Shown: positions 27,220-36,943, numbered from the stretch's first letter. The stretch: DNA of 64,000 bases from Mesobacillus foraminis (GCF_004340465.1 NZ_SLVV01000006.1:62001-126000); one strand, 5' to 3'. Numbers and translations are program-made. The notes: generated from the letters alone by a model not told the origin.

Positions 27220-30042
27220 ATGAAAAAACCTGGCGCCAGCCAAGCTTCTGTCTTGTCTGGTTTTCACGGGCCTAACCTGGGATACGTCATCGAGCTGTAC
27301 GAAAAATACCTTGAAGATCCTAATTCAATTGATTCTGAAATGAAGGATTACTTTGACCAAGGAAATATTCCAGGTTATGAAGAGAAAACAATCACACCAG
27401 AAGCACCTAACACATTCAACCAACCTAATGATACTAAAAAAATAATCTCCGCAATTAGAATGGCGGACTATATCAGGGACTTTGGGCATTTGTCTGCTGA
27501 TATTAACCCTCTGTTGGCAGAGCCTCAAAAGAATCCGCTTATCGAACCAGAGGAGTGGGGACTTACAAGAGAAGATCTGGAGAAGATCCCTGCAAACCTT
27601 ATTTGCCCTTCTGCACCTCAATCGGTTCAAAACGGGGCAGAAGCGATGGACCACTTAAAGAAAGTCTATACCAGTACGATTGCCTTTGAATTTGACCAGG
27701 TCCATGATTTGGAAGAAGTGAACTGGCTAAAGGAAAAAGTTGAAAATGGAAGTGTTTTTCCTTCCTTGAATACGAAAAAAAGACTTTCCTTATACAAGCG
27801 GTTATCTGAAGTGGAAGAGTTTGAAAAGTTTCTTCATCGCACGTTTGTTGGACAAAAACGGTTCTCGATCGAAGGGCTGGACACAATGGTACCCCTGCTT
27901 GATGAGGTCATAACCGAAGCAGTTAAAGATGGGGTAACAACCGTTAATATTGGAATGGCACACAGGGGCCGCCTGAATGTTCTCGCTCATGTTCTTGGCA
28001 AGCCTTACGAAATGATTTTTGCCGAGTTCCAGCATGCACCAAATAAAGAGCTGGTACCTTCCGAAGGCTCAGTAGGGATTAACTATGGGTGGACCGGTGA
28101 CGTCAAATATCACCTTGGGCTTGACAGACAGATTAAATCCGAAAGTACAGCCAAGGTGCGTCTCACTCTCGCCAATAACCCGAGTCATCTTGAATTTGCA
28201 GGGGCCATCGTGGAAGGGTTTACAAGGGCAGCCCAGGATGACAGGGAGCAGCCGGGAAGTCCAAGGCAAAATCCTTCCTCTGCACTAGCGATCCTGATTC
28301 ATGGAGATGCCGCTTTCCCTGGACAGGGAATTGTTGCGGAAACTCTGAATCTTAGCAGACTGAAAGGCTATAACACTGGTGGAACAGTCCATGTCATTGC
28401 CAATAATACGATTGGTTTTACCACGGAGTCCATCGATTCCCGATCCACCAGATATGCCAGCGATCTTGCCAAGGGCTATGAAATTCCGATTATCCACGTG
28501 AATGCAGACGATCCAGAAGCCTGTGTCATGGCAGCAATACTTGCAACGGATTACCGCTCTAAGTTTGGCAAGGATTTCCTTATTGATCTGATCGGCTACC
28601 GTCGGTTCGGACATAATGAGATGGATGAGCCGATGACCACCAATCCGCTGATGTACAAGCTCGTTCACCAGCATCCAACAGCTAAAACTGTTTACTCCAA
28701 GAAACTGACAGAAGAAGGTGTTCTTGAGGAAGCAGTTTCCAGGGAAATTGAGACAGAGGTTCTTGATAAGCTTACAAAAGCCTTTGAAAAGGTTCCTAGA
28801 GAAAATGCGCATGATTTAAGTGAAGTGGAAGTACCGCATACAATTGAAAAAGGATTGCCACGAATCCAAACTGCCGTTCCGCTGGAAAAACTCTCACAAA
28901 TTAACGAGGACCTCCTTGAGTGGCCTGCTGATTTTAAAGTATTCGGAAAGCTTGAACGAATTTTAAAAAGAAGGCTTGATGCATTTGGAGAGGGAGGAAA
29001 GATTGACTGGGCGCTTGCCGAAACAATGGCTTTTGCTTCCATTGTCTCAGATGGGACTCCAGTCAGACTGTCCGGACAAGATTCAGAACGCGGAACATTT
29101 GCACACCGGAACATTGTTCTCCATGACCGGGAAACAGGTGAACAGTTCTCGCCATTGCACGCTCTGCCAAGTGCCAAAGCCTCCTTTACGGTCCATAACA
29201 GCCCGCTTTCAGAAGCCGCTGTCTTAGGATTTGAATATGGCTATAATGTATTTGCGCCTGAAACATTGGTACTATGGGAGGCCCAGTACGGCGACTTTGC
29301 CAACGCTGCCCAGGTTATCTTTGACCAGTTCATTGCAGCGGGAAGGGCTAAATGGGGCCAGAAATCTGGGTTAATCATGCTATTGCCGCACGGTTTTGAA
29401 GGTCAGGGTCCAGAGCATTCCAGTGCCCGATTTGAAAGGTTCCTAACATTAGCTGCTGAAAATAACTGGACAGTAGCGAACCTGACTTCTGCCGCACAGT
29501 ATTTTCATATTCTTAGAAGGCAGGCTGCAATCTTACAAGAAGAACCTGTAAGGCCGCTTGTCCTGATGACTCCGAAAAGCCTGCTCAGGAACCCATTGGT
29601 TGCTTCAGCCCCTGAGGAATTCAGTGAAGGGGAATTCAAGCCGATTGTCAGCCAGCCTGGATTAGGGTCGGAACCTGATAAAGTGGAGAGAGTTGTATTA
29701 TGTACAGGTAAAATTGCTGTCGACCTTGCAGAGAAGGTTAACCCTGAAACGCATTCCTGGCTGCAAATACTGCGAATGGAGGAGATCTACCCATTCCCTA
29801 TGAAGCTTCTTAAAGAAAAGATTAGGCAATACCCGAATCTAAAAGAAGTGATCTGGGTTCAGGAAGAACCTAAAAATATGGGAGCATGGACGTTTGTTGA
29901 ACCTCGTATCGATTATGCTCTTGAAGATGAGTTAAAAGTTTCCTATATCGGACGCCGCAGACGCTCAAGCCCTGCCGAAGGCGAACCGGATATCCATAAA
30001 ATTGAACAAGCTCGTATCATTAATGAAGCATTAACCAAGTAA
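27220..30042 (+). CDS. odhA: 2-oxoglutarate dehydrogenase E1
   Basis: A 940-residue thiamine diphosphate enzyme that decarboxylates 2-oxoglutarate in the TCA cycle. The N-terminal [16 protein letters not shown] block contacts E2. [29 protein letters not shown] (TPP site) and a C-terminal transketolase-like half ([17 protein letters not shown]) are present. ATG 27220 is preferred over 27202 because AGGGGAA lies 7 nt before it. It is followed by odhB after 14 nt. Confidence 0.95.
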   Translation: MKKPGASQASVLSGFHGPNLGYVIELYEKYLEDPNSIDSEMKDYFDQGNIPGYEEKTITPEAPNTFNQPNDTKKIISAIRMADYIRDFGHLSADINPLLAEPQKNPLIEPEEWGLTREDLEKIPANLICPSAPQSVQNGAEAMDHLKKVYTSTIAFEFDQVHDLEEVNWLKEKVENGSVFPSLNTKKRLSLYKRLSEVEEFEKFLHRTFVGQKRFSIEGLDTMVPLLDEVITEAVKDGVTTVNIGMAHRGRLNVLAHVLGKPYEMIFAEFQHAPNKELVPSEGSVGINYGWTGDVKYHLGLDRQIKSESTAKVRLTLANNPSHLEFAGAIVEGFTRAAQDDREQPGSPRQNPSSALAILIHGDAAFPGQGIVAETLNLSRLKGYNTGGTVHVIANNTIGFTTESIDSRSTRYASDLAKGYEIPIIHVNADDPEACVMAAILATDYRSKFGKDFLIDLIGYRRFGHNEMDEPMTTNPLMYKLVHQHPTAKTVYSKKLTEEGVLEEAVSREIETEVLDKLTKAFEKVPRENAHDLSEVEVPHTIEKGLPRIQTAVPLEKLSQINEDLLEWPADFKVFGKLERILKRRLDAFGEGGKIDWALAETMAFASIVSDGTPVRLSGQDSERGTFAHRNIVLHDRETGEQFSPLHALPSAKASFTVHNSPLSEAAVLGFEYGYNVFAPETLVLWEAQYGDFANAAQVIFDQFIAAGRAKWGQKSGLIMLLPHGFEGQGPEHSSARFERFLTLAAENNWTVANLTSAAQYFHILRRQAAILQEEPVRPLVLMTPKSLLRNPLVASAPEEFSEGEFKPIVSQPGLGSEPDKVERVVLCTGKIAVDLAEKVNPETHSWLQILRMEEIYPFPMKLLKEKIRQYPNLKEVIWVQEEPKNMGAWTFVEPRIDYALEDELKVSYIGRRRRSSPAEGEPDIHKIEQARIINEALTK

Positions 30043-30056
30043 AGGAGAGGACAAAG

Positions 30057-31316
30057 GTGGCAGAAATCAAGGTTCCTGAATTAGCAGAAACAATCAGTGA
30101 AGGGACAATTGCCCAGTGGCTAAAAAAGCCAGGCGATTTTGTCAGCAAAGGGGAATATATAGTTGAACTGGAGACGGATAAAGTAAATGTGGAAATTATC
30201 TCCGAGCATGAAGGGGTGATCGCCGAGTTTAAAGCAGCTGAAGGTGATACTGTTCAGGTTGGGGAAACGATTGCCATTGTCAGTGAGAAAGGGACTGCCG
30301 GGATTGAGACGGGAAGAGAAGCTGAATCCGTTGACGAGCCGGCAGGAAAAACTTCAGAAGCACCGGCTGCAGCACCTGTTCAAAAGGCAGAAACAGAGCC
30401 TAAAAAGAGTTCGGAAAGAATTATCGCTACTCCTGCTGCCCGTAAGCTGGCGCGCGAAAAAGGTATCGATTTAAGCGAAGTATCTCCAGCAGACCCCCTT
30501 GGACGTGTCCGCAGACAGGATGTTTCAAGCTATCAGCCTGAAAATCCGGCTAAACAAGCAGCACCTGCACCAGCAGCCAAGCCGGCTCAACAGCCAGCTG
30601 CAGCTGAAAGCGGAAAACCTGTAGAACGTGTAAGGATGTCACGCCGCCGTCAAACGATTGCCAGCCGTCTGGTGGAAGTACAGCAGACTGCCGCCATGCT
30701 GACTACCTTCAATGAAGTCGATATGACAGCCGTCATGGAATTAAGAAAGAAGTGGAAAGATCGCTTTTATGAAGAGAACGATGTCCGACTGGGCTTTATG
30801 TCCTTTTTCACGAAAGCTGTTGTTGCAGCATTGAAGAAAATACCTAACTTGAATGCAGAAATCCAGGGAAATGAACTTCTCGTCAAGAAATTTTATGATA
30901 TTGGGGTAGCTGTTTCTACAGATGAAGGTCTTGTCGTACCAGTCATCAGGGATGCAGATAGAAAGAACTTTGCGGAGATTGAAGGCAATCTTGTGGAGCT
31001 TGCTGAAAAGGCCCGGACGAACAAGCTTTCCTTAAATGATCTTCAAGGCGGTACCTTTACGATTACCAATGGTGGAGTGTTTGGTTCTTTGCTTTCCACA
31101 CCAATCTTGAATGGCCCTCAAGTTGGGATTCTGGGCATGCACACGATCCAGCTGCGACCTGTAGCCATTGACAAGGACCGGATGGAAAACAGGCCGATGA
31201 TGTATATTGCTCTTTCTTATGACCACAGGATTGTGGATGGCAAAGAGGCCGTAACCTTCTTAAAGAAAGTGAAGGAATTAATCGAGGATCCTGAATCTTT
31301 GCTGTTTGGAAGCTGA
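30057..31316 (+). CDS. odhB: Dihydrolipoamide succinyltransferase (E2)
   Basis: A 419-residue E2 subunit. The lipoyl domain (1-77) has Lys42 in [10 protein letters not shown]. An Ala/Pro linker is followed by the peripheral-subunit-binding domain (about 121-158), a second Ala/Pro linker, and the catalytic domain (about 190-419) with His390 and Asp394 in SYDHRIVDG. The start is GTG with AAAGGAGAGG upstream. Confidence 0.96.
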   Translation: MAEIKVPELAETISEGTIAQWLKKPGDFVSKGEYIVELETDKVNVEIISEHEGVIAEFKAAEGDTVQVGETIAIVSEKGTAGIETGREAESVDEPAGKTSEAPAAAPVQKAETEPKKSSERIIATPAARKLAREKGIDLSEVSPADPLGRVRRQDVSSYQPENPAKQAAPAPAAKPAQQPAAAESGKPVERVRMSRRRQTIASRLVEVQQTAAMLTTFNEVDMTAVMELRKKWKDRFYEENDVRLGFMSFFTKAVVAALKKIPNLNAEIQGNELLVKKFYDIGVAVSTDEGLVVPVIRDADRKNFAEIEGNLVELAEKARTNKLSLNDLQGGTFTITNGGVFGSLLSTPILNGPQVGILGMHTIQLRPVAIDKDRMENRPMMYIALSYDHRIVDGKEAVTFLKKVKELIEDPESLLFGS

Positions 31317-31340
31317 GCCACCGCTCAACATAAGGAATTA

Positions 31341-31373
31341 GAAAACTCCGGATGCAAATCCGGAGTTTTTTGT
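31341..31373 (+). terminator. Terminator of odhAB
   Basis: AAAACTCCGGA/TCCGGAGTTTT hairpin with T-run. Confidence 0.92.
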
Positions 31374-31387
31374 AAAAGGACAGAATA

Positions 31388-31419
31388 AAAAACCGCCGGG
31401 AGTGATTCCGGCGGTTTTC
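31388..31419 (-). terminator. Terminator of sda
   Basis: AAAACCGCCGG/CCGGCGGTTTT hairpin just downstream of sda on the minus strand, reading into T's. Confidence 0.85.
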
Positions 31420-31428
31420 CCTATCATC

Positions 31429-31563
31429 TTATCGTGTTTTAAATGGTCTTAACCCTCGTCTGGAAATTTCATCTTTTAAAACTTTTGCCCATTCCTTATC
31501 TTGTTCCGACTTTAATGCATCGCGATATGAGACCACCAATTGTTCATTGCTCATAATTTTCAT
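31429..31563 (-). CDS. sda: Sda, inhibitor of sporulation histidine kinases
   Basis: A 44-residue protein, MKIMSNEQLVVSYRDALK to ISRRGLRPF, which aligns with B. subtilis Sda across both helices (LSDELLxxSY ... EIKRRSL). Sda binds the dimerisation domain of KinA/KinB and blocks phosphorelay when replication is disturbed. A GAGGAGG site lies 8 nt before the ATG. DnaA boxes, expected upstream by analogy, were not seen. A kinase of sporulation-kinase style lies at 54.1 kb. Confidence 0.85.
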   Translation of the reverse strand: MKIMSNEQLVVSYRDALKSEQDKEWAKVLKDEISRRGLRPFKTR

Positions 31564-31812
31564 TTTGCATTCCTCCTCGGTAGAATGGATTGAATTTTCT
31601 AATTTTTATTTAGTTTTAATTTATTGTAAAGGTTTATTAAGCTTTTGAAAACCCCTATTTCCAAATTTATTTAAAAAGAATAGTGGGAATTCCTTCCTTT
31701 GTTTTTATTTTGTTCACAAATGTTATGAACATATTGTTACATCTATATCAATCATAACTACCGAGCCTTATAATTAAAGAAATCCCAAAAAAGAAACAAT
31801 GGAGGTTGGCGC

Positions 31813-32061
31813 ATGAAGTGGGTTTACGTTTTTATACTGTCTCTGTTTAGCCTCCTTTTGCTGGGGGAAGGAATCGAACTGTGGACAGTTATGAATCAGG
31901 CCGAAGGAACCCAATTTGGCATAAGCCTTTTTGGAATAGATATAAAGAATGACGTTTTCAAAGAAAATATGCCGGTATACGCGCTTGGCTTTTCAGTGGC
32001 ATCTATAATTCCGATTATGGTGGCCGGTACTATTGTAATAAAAGATATTCATCGGAAATAA
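31813..32061 (+). CDS. Small membrane protein of unknown function
   Basis: An 82-residue protein with two hydrophobic segments (about 4-22 and 55-74) and a loop containing FGISLFGIDIKNDVF. GGAGGTTGG precedes the ATG and a terminator follows. Not recognised. Confidence 0.6.
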   Translation: MKWVYVFILSLFSLLLLGEGIELWTVMNQAEGTQFGISLFGIDIKNDVFKENMPVYALGFSVASIIPIMVAGTIVIKDIHRK

Positions 32062-32080
32062 CCGATTTATAACATAAACG

Positions 32081-32113
32081 CCCTGGACAAAGGAACAATG
32101 TCCAGGGTTTTTT
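32081..32113 (+). terminator. Terminator of the 82-residue gene
   Basis: CCCTGGACA/TGTCCAGGG stem then T6. Confidence 0.9.
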
Positions 32114-32116
32114 ATT

Positions 32117-32692
32117 TTAGTTAGGCACCACTGTGAAAAGATAAGCAAATCTAATCCGATGGACAAAAAGGGGGAATGAAATAGATATGCTTCCAAAATT
32201 CCACGGTGGAAAGGGTGAGCTCAGTTAGGAAAAATGTGTCGTGAGAACATTTGAGATTAGAGGTGATAGGGAGTCCGGCGAAAATGCAATCCCAATTTAC
32301 GGTAGGCAAGCAGTTAAAGCGGAGGCAAGAAAGAAATGCGTGCCCGATTTATGGATGATCAAGATGAAAGGAAAGACAATGCCCATTTCATGATGATCAG
32401 TAGTAAAAGGATTGTGTGACTTAGTCTTGGCAGAGGCAAAGTCAGCCTCCAATGGCATTGTTAGAGGAGCGATAGTAACGGCTGTCGAAACACAATAATA
32501 ATTGTCGTTAAAATGTAATCGCTTTCTAACTTGGAAACTAGTATAATTTTAATAGAGCCAAGAGATGCAAGGACAATAAATTTTACATTTATTTTCACTT
32601 CTTTTTTACCTGGGTTTGAACCAAGCGTTATTGGTGGTATAAAAAAGACAGCACATCACCTGGGTAAAACTTCTGGGAAAGAGGGATTGAAA
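32117..32692. other. Interval without a convincing gene
   Basis: No frame of useful length with a ribosome site was found between the terminator at 32113 and the gene at 32693. A frame opens at about 32531 but lacks a start signal until 32693. The stretch is rich in AAAG/GGA words and short broken frames, and could be a decayed gene or an untranslated leader. Confidence 0.4.
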
Positions 32693-32902
32693 ATGAACAT
32701 TTTTACGGATAAAGGGATATATGAAGTGGTTTATAAAGGCAGGCATTTTTCTTTTTTAAGTTTTATCAGGAAAGATTGCATATGTGATGTTTGCTATATA
32801 ACATTAAAAAATATACTTACAGGTGAGATGTTTACTTTTGATAAATCGGGCATTTTGGGGATTCGTGAAATGAGCGGAGCCTTGGAAGCCAGCGCAGGAT
32901 AA
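32693..32902 (+). CDS. Small hypothetical protein
   Basis: A 69-residue protein, not recognised. It contains three Cys, two of them in CICDVC (about residues 30-35), and a beta-rich pattern. GAGGGA lies 6 nt before the ATG at 32693, which is why the shorter start is chosen. Confidence 0.5.
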   Translation: MNIFTDKGIYEVVYKGRHFSFLSFIRKDCICDVCYITLKNILTGEMFTFDKSGILGIREMSGALEASAG

Positions 32903-32973
32903 TAAGAATGAAGTTGCAAAGACACATGCCCTTTCTTTATACTATAAAGGAAGAAAGATAAAGGAGTGGCATT

Positions 32974-33177
32974 ATGATTCATTTAAATTGGCATGGCCGT
33001 GCAACAGTTAAAAGGGTAAAATGCGTTCATACAGACGCGAACAAGTATATTGTGAACCGTGTACTTACAGCAGGCAAAGAGTATGAAGTGAAAAATGAAA
33101 CAGAAGAATTCTATTTTCTCATTGATAACACCGGGAAAGTAGGAGGCTATTATAAAGAGTACTTCGAAAACGCTTAA
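32974..33177 (+). CDS. Small conserved protein, DUF6501-like
   Basis: A 67-residue soluble protein, beginning MIHLNWHGRATVKRVKCVH and ending in NTGKVGGYYKEYFENA. This pattern is common in Bacillus small proteins catalogued, to my recollection, as DUF6501; no function is known. It has a strong AAAGGAG site and its own terminator. Confidence 0.65.
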   Translation: MIHLNWHGRATVKRVKCVHTDANKYIVNRVLTAGKEYEVKNETEEFYFLIDNTGKVGGYYKEYFENA

Positions 33178-33183
33178 AAAAAG

Positions 33184-33215
33184 GCTGCCAATCTTCCTGA
33201 TGGCAGCTTTTTTTT
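33184..33215 (+). terminator. Terminator of the 67-residue gene
   Basis: GCTGCCA/TGGCAGC stem then T8. Confidence 0.9.
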
Positions 33216-33314
33216 GCTGTTATGTGGGGCCGCGTAATGTCTCCTGGATCATTGAAAAGTGATATAGTAACGTTATATTAACGACTGGAATAGAGAACAG
33301 AAAAGGGTGAGGAA

Positions 33315-33725
33315 TTGAAAAGCAAGGAGATAATAGGAGTTGGTTTGGGAGGGGCTGCAGGAAGTCTGCTTCGTTACAGTCTGGGTGTATGGTCATTACA
33401 GATGTTTGGAAACCAATTTCCTTATGGAACCTTAGTGGCTAATCTCATTGGTTCATTTTTTTTAGGATGGCTCACCTCTAGAGTGATTGAACAGAAGTGT
33501 CTGAACCCTGCCATCGCCTCATCGATTGGTACCGGATTGATTGGGTCTTTTACAACCTTCTCGACATTTAGTATTGAGTCCATTTCTTTATGGAGCTCAG
33601 GGAGTCTGATTCCTGCCATTGTCTACATATCTGCCAGTGCAGGTGGGGGATTGCTGCTGGCATTTACAGGGTATGCGCTGGGAGCCCGGAAACAGGAGAA
33701 GGAAACAGGGGGAGTTCAATTATGA
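33315..33725 (+). CDS. crcB: Fluoride channel subunit CrcB/FluC 1
   Basis: A 136-residue protein with four membrane segments. GGAAGSLLRYSLG (about residues 12-24), GTLVANLIGSFFLG and GLIGSFTTFSTFSIE (about 75-89) are the Fluc signatures, including the pore Phe and Asn residues. The start is TTG with GGGTGAGGAA upstream. It overlaps the second crcB by 4 nt; such pairs form heterodimeric or twin fluoride exporters. No fluoride riboswitch was found upstream. Confidence 0.92.
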   Translation: MKSKEIIGVGLGGAAGSLLRYSLGVWSLQMFGNQFPYGTLVANLIGSFFLGWLTSRVIEQKCLNPAIASSIGTGLIGSFTTFSTFSIESISLWSSGSLIPAIVYISASAGGGLLLAFTGYALGARKQEKETGGVQL

Positions 33726-34069
33726 TAAGTGGACTTTTCATTGCTCTGGGAGGCTTTTTAGGTGCCATATGCAGGTATGTGCTCCAGAGGATGATTAAAA
33801 TCGCTGCCTTTCCGGCGGCTACCCTTCTAATCAATCTGACAGGGGCATTCCTGCTTGGCTTGCTTGTCGGGAAAGGTCTTGAAGGCCGTATATATTTAGT
33901 AACGGGAATCGGATTTCTGGGTGCTTTTACAACCTTCTCCACCCTAAACGTCGATTTGTTAAAGCTATTCCGGAAAAAACAGCTTAAGTCCGTACTGTGG
34001 TATGCGGGATTGACCTATTTCGGCGGAATTGGATTGGGCCTGCTCGGACTTTGGGCAGGAAACCTATAG
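33722..34069 (+). CDS. crcB: Fluoride channel subunit CrcB/FluC 2
   Basis: A 115-residue partner with the same motifs: GGFLGAICRYVLQR, ATLLINLTGAFLLG and GFLGAFTTFSTLNVD. The start is the ATG overlapping the crcB1 stop (ATGA), as in other tandem pairs. It is shorter than subunit 1, but all four helices are present. Confidence 0.92.
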   Translation: MISGLFIALGGFLGAICRYVLQRMIKIAAFPAATLLINLTGAFLLGLLVGKGLEGRIYLVTGIGFLGAFTTFSTLNVDLLKLFRKKQLKSVLWYAGLTYFGGIGLGLLGLWAGNL

Positions 34070-34072
34070 CAA

Positions 34073-34106
34073 AAACAGGCCTCGCCGATAGCGAAGCCTG
34101 TTTTCT
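34073..34106. terminator. Terminator between crcB2 and the ABC-F gene
   Basis: AAACAGGC/GCCTGTTT stem between convergent genes. Confidence 0.85.
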
Positions 34107-34110
34107 GTGT

Positions 34111-35811
34111 TTATTTATCAGACAGTCTGGCTTTTTCCTTGAACAGTTCATTAAGTCTATTGTCTATTTCCTTATATTCGGCACTGTCTTTACTTACCAG
34201 ACCTAGCCGTCCGATAAGCGCTGTTATTTCATTTTGGAGCAAAAGCTTCTGTTCTTCTGCACTTCCCGAATTTTTAGTTGTATGCTTCTTTTCGGTAAAC
34301 TCGGTGTACCCCATTTCCAGCCTGCGGATTGTCCTGTTTTCAATCGCGAGAAGTTTATTCGTAATTCGATTTAAAAAATATAGGTCATGGGATACAGCCA
34401 GGATGGTTCCTGTAAATTGAGACAACATCATTTCAAGGCTTTCACGGCTGGTTAAATCCAAATGGTTCGTAGGCTCATCGAGGACAAGAACATCAATTTG
34501 ATCCAGCAGCATGCAAACCAATTTAACTCGTGTCCGTTCACCAAGACTTAAGGTATTAACAGGAACTGTAATTTTGCTGTCCGGCAATCCTATATTGGCA
34601 AAAAGGGTTCGCGCCCTGCTAAGCTCTTGCTTGGCGCTCAAGCATGTTAATTGGAGAGCAGTTAAAGATACATCCTGTTCATGAAGATCCTGACTTAGGT
34701 ACCCAACTTTGACAGAATCACTTATCCAGACACTTCCTCTTGTAGCCTGTTCTTTTCCTAACAGGATTCGGAGGAGTGTTGTTTTTCCAGCCCCATTATC
34801 GCCTATTATACCTATTTTTTCCCCATGGGAAATATAAAAGCGGGCGTCGGAAAATAAAAGCTGATCGCCAAATTGCTTCTCAAGTTTACTGACTTCAATT
34901 ATTCTTTGCCCGTGCCTTCCGGCTTGTTTAGATTGAAAATGTATTCTTGAGTCTTCCTTCGGTTTCTCGATTTGGTGTTTTTCGAGTTCGCGTGAGAGTC
35001 TTTTCAGTTTCGACTTTGCCTGACTATCCATTTTCTTTGCCTTGACTCGGTAATATTCTTTAAAGCCTTCCTTTTTTGTAGACTGCTGATGTGCCTGTTC
35101 CGACCAGTTCTTAAGATTCGCCATCTGTGCTTCAATCCGCTCTTTTTTCTTCTGTTGGCTGTCAAATTGATGGCGAAGGATGGCATTTTGCCTCTCTTTT
35201 TCCTGGCGGTACTCTGTATAAGTGCCGCTGTAGAGTTTGGTATTGCCATCCTGGATCTCAATAATTTGGTTAACGCTTTTGTCCAGGAAATAACGGTCAT
35301 GAGAGATGATGACCACGGATCCCCGAAAGTTTTTCAGTTCAGTTATCAGCCATTCCATTCCCTTGGCATCAAGGTGGTTTGTTGGCTCATCCAGAAGGAG
35401 TAAATCAGGCTTCGACGCCCATAATTCGGCCAGGGAGAGCTTTAACTTTTCTCCACCGCTTAAGTGTTTAAACTTTTCTTCACTCCATTCAGCAAGCTTG
35501 CTTAAACCCAGTTTGCTTGAATGGCGGAAAATACTTGGTTCAAGAGGGGAAGCGCTGCTTACGGGATTCTTGGTATCACTTTCGGTGGATTGTTTCAAAT
35601 AACCTATGTTGATATCTTTTTTTCCAAATTCAATCTGACCATTGTCAGGCAGGACTGTTCCAAAAAGAATATTGGCGAGGGTGGTTTTTCCGGCACCATT
35701 CTCGCCCACAAGGCCAACCCTTGCTCCAAACGGAATATTCATATTTGCTTTTTGGAGTACTTTAATATCACCGAAGCTTTTTTCAATTTCACTTAATTTT
35801 ATTAATAACAT
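34111..35811 (-). CDS. ABC-F ribosome protection protein, VmlR-like
   Basis: A 566-residue tandem ATPase without membrane segments. ABC1 has GENGAGKTT (about 36-44), LSGGEKLKLSLAE and LLLLDEPTNHLD. The interdomain linker contains WSEQAHQQSTKKEGFKEY, closely matching B. subtilis VmlR. ABC2 has GDNGAGKTT, LSLGERTRVKL and LVLDEPTNHLD. VmlR dislodges lincosamide, streptogramin A and pleuromutilin drugs from the ribosome; similar specificity is inferred. It has an attenuator leader. TGGGGTGA precedes the ATG. Confidence 0.85.
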   Translation of the reverse strand: MLLIKLSEIEKSFGDIKVLQKANMNIPFGARVGLVGENGAGKTTLANILFGTVLPDNGQIEFGKKDINIGYLKQSTESDTKNPVSSASPLEPSIFRHSSKLGLSKLAEWSEEKFKHLSGGEKLKLSLAELWASKPDLLLLDEPTNHLDAKGMEWLITELKNFRGSVVIISHDRYFLDKSVNQIIEIQDGNTKLYSGTYTEYRQEKERQNAILRHQFDSQQKKKERIEAQMANLKNWSEQAHQQSTKKEGFKEYYRVKAKKMDSQAKSKLKRLSRELEKHQIEKPKEDSRIHFQSKQAGRHGQRIIEVSKLEKQFGDQLLFSDARFYISHGEKIGIIGDNGAGKTTLLRILLGKEQATRGSVWISDSVKVGYLSQDLHEQDVSLTALQLTCLSAKQELSRARTLFANIGLPDSKITVPVNTLSLGERTRVKLVCMLLDQIDVLVLDEPTNHLDLTSRESLEMMLSQFTGTILAVSHDLYFLNRITNKLLAIENRTIRRLEMGYTEFTEKKHTTKNSGSAEEQKLLLQNEITALIGRLGLVSKDSAEYKEIDNRLNELFKEKARLSDK

Positions 35812-35875
35812 TTAATCACCCCAGGTAGGATTTTTATCTTATAAAAATGATGGGTGATCTTGTATATCCATTAAA

Positions 35876-35907
35876 AAAACCTCCCGGGCTGGCTGCCTGG
35901 AAGGTTG
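35876..35907 (-). terminator. Leader terminator (attenuator) of the ABC-F gene
   Basis: On the minus strand CCTTCCAGGC-agcca-GCCCGGGAGG is followed by T7. It ends about 60 nt before the ABC-F start codon with no gene between it and the promoter, so it must act as an attenuator. Confidence 0.75.
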
Positions 35908-35939
35908 TCGTTTTTTTTACACTCAAAAAGATTGAATAA

Positions 35940-35984
35940 CTAATAACAGAGCCTAAAAAAGCCGCTGTTAAAAAGGCGATGCAT
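35940..35984 (-). CDS. Candidate leader peptide of the ABC-F gene
   Basis: A 14-codon frame, MHRLFNSGFFRLCY, lies in the leader just upstream of the attenuator. Its ribosome site is weak (AAAAG). Leader peptides on which drug-bound ribosomes stall control vmlR-type genes, so it is a plausible sensor, but the peptide itself is not recognised. Confidence 0.4.
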   Translation of the reverse strand: MHRLFNSGFFRLCY

Positions 35985-36115
35985 CTTTTATGAAGGTAAA
36001 AAGGGCAGACGAATCCTATCTTCAGGCAACTCGGTTTTTCACTATTGGAAAAATCGCGCAGAAAATAAGATTAGTACTTCATTGGCCCTTTACCATCCTT
36101 TTCATGTTTGTATTT

Positions 36116-36145
36116 AGTGTATGACTGGAAGGGTTTGTTTGTCAA
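36116..36145 (-). promoter_or_regulatory. Promoter of the ABC-F leader
   Basis: Minus strand TTGACA (36145-36140), 18 nt, TACACT (36121-36116). It starts a leader of about 300 nt. Confidence 0.6.
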
Positions 36146-36151
36146 CTAAAA

Positions 36152-36176
36152 AAAACCTGAGGAATATCCTCAGGCC
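36152..36176 (-). terminator. Terminator of yidC2
   Basis: CCTGAGGA/TCCTCAGG stem then T8 on the minus strand, overlapping the end of the yidC2 frame. Confidence 0.9.
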
Positions 36177-36943
36177 TTCTCGGTTTGTGCTTTTAGACTA
36201 TCGCTGCTTGATCTGTAAATCTTTTTTGATAGTAAGGTTTGAAGAACTAAAAATGCTCCTCCGACTGTCCAATAGAGAGGCAAGGCTGCTGGTGCATTCA
36301 ATGAAAAAATGACAATCATGGCCGGAGATAGAAGTCCCATGAATTTCATTTGCTGCTGCTGTTGGACCGGCAGGCTTGCCTGTGACACTTTAAATTGCAG
36401 ATAATAGACAATGCCAGCTGCTGCTGTAATCCAGAGATCAGGCTGCCCCAGATTAAACCACAAAAAGGTATGGGAGGCAATCTCCTTGGAATTTGATATG
36501 GCATAATAAAGTCCCGTCAGAATTGGCATTTGTATCAGTATGGGCAGGCAGCCGATATTCAGCGGGTTGACCCCATGCTTTTGATAAAGGCTCATCATTT
36601 CCTGCTGCAGGTTTTGCTGTTCCTTCGGGTCCTTAGTCTCTTTCAGCCTCTTTTGGATTGCCTCCATTTCCGGCTTGAAGATTTCCATTTTTTCTTTCAT
36701 CTGCTGTTGTTTTTTATACTGTTTCAGCATCATGGGCATTAGAGCCAATCTTAGCAGGACTGTGATCAGGATAATTGCCAGACCAAAGCTGCCACCTGTA
36801 AGATCGGCAAATATATGAATAAGCTTTTGAAAAGGCTGGACAAATGTGCTTTGAAAAAAACCTGGGTCGCTGCCAGACGATTGGCATCCAGTTAGTAACA
36901 AGGAAATCGTCAATACGAATAAACTTGAAAAAACCTTTTTCAT
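36170..36943 (-). CDS. yidC: Membrane protein insertase YidC/Oxa1 (YqjG/YidC2-like)
   Basis: A 257-residue lipoprotein insertase. The signal peptide has a lipobox LLTGC with Cys20. The conserved hydrophilic-groove Arg is in LLRLALMPM (about residue 65). A coiled cytoplasmic loop (about 74-115) and the NPLNIGCLPILIQMPIL block follow. The upstream gene is MifM-like, which identifies this as the inducible second insertase (YqjG in B. subtilis) rather than SpoIIIJ. The ribosome site AGGAGGAG can be masked by RNA pairing. Confidence 0.92.
   Translation of the reverse strand: MKKVFSSLFVLTISLLLTGCQSSGSDPGFFQSTFVQPFQKLIHIFADLTGGSFGLAIILITVLLRLALMPMMLKQYKKQQQMKEKMEIFKPEMEAIQKRLKETKDPKEQQNLQQEMMSLYQKHGVNPLNIGCLPILIQMPILTGLYYAISNSKEIASHTFLWFNLGQPDLWITAAAGIVYYLQFKVSQASLPVQQQQQMKFMGLLSPAMIVIFSLNAPAALPLYWTVGGAFLVLQTLLSKKIYRSSSDSLKAQTEKA

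Noticed and set aside
33218-33314. Fluoride riboswitch upstream of crcB
   Set aside because: No aptamer-like conserved segments or terminator/antiterminator pair were found.
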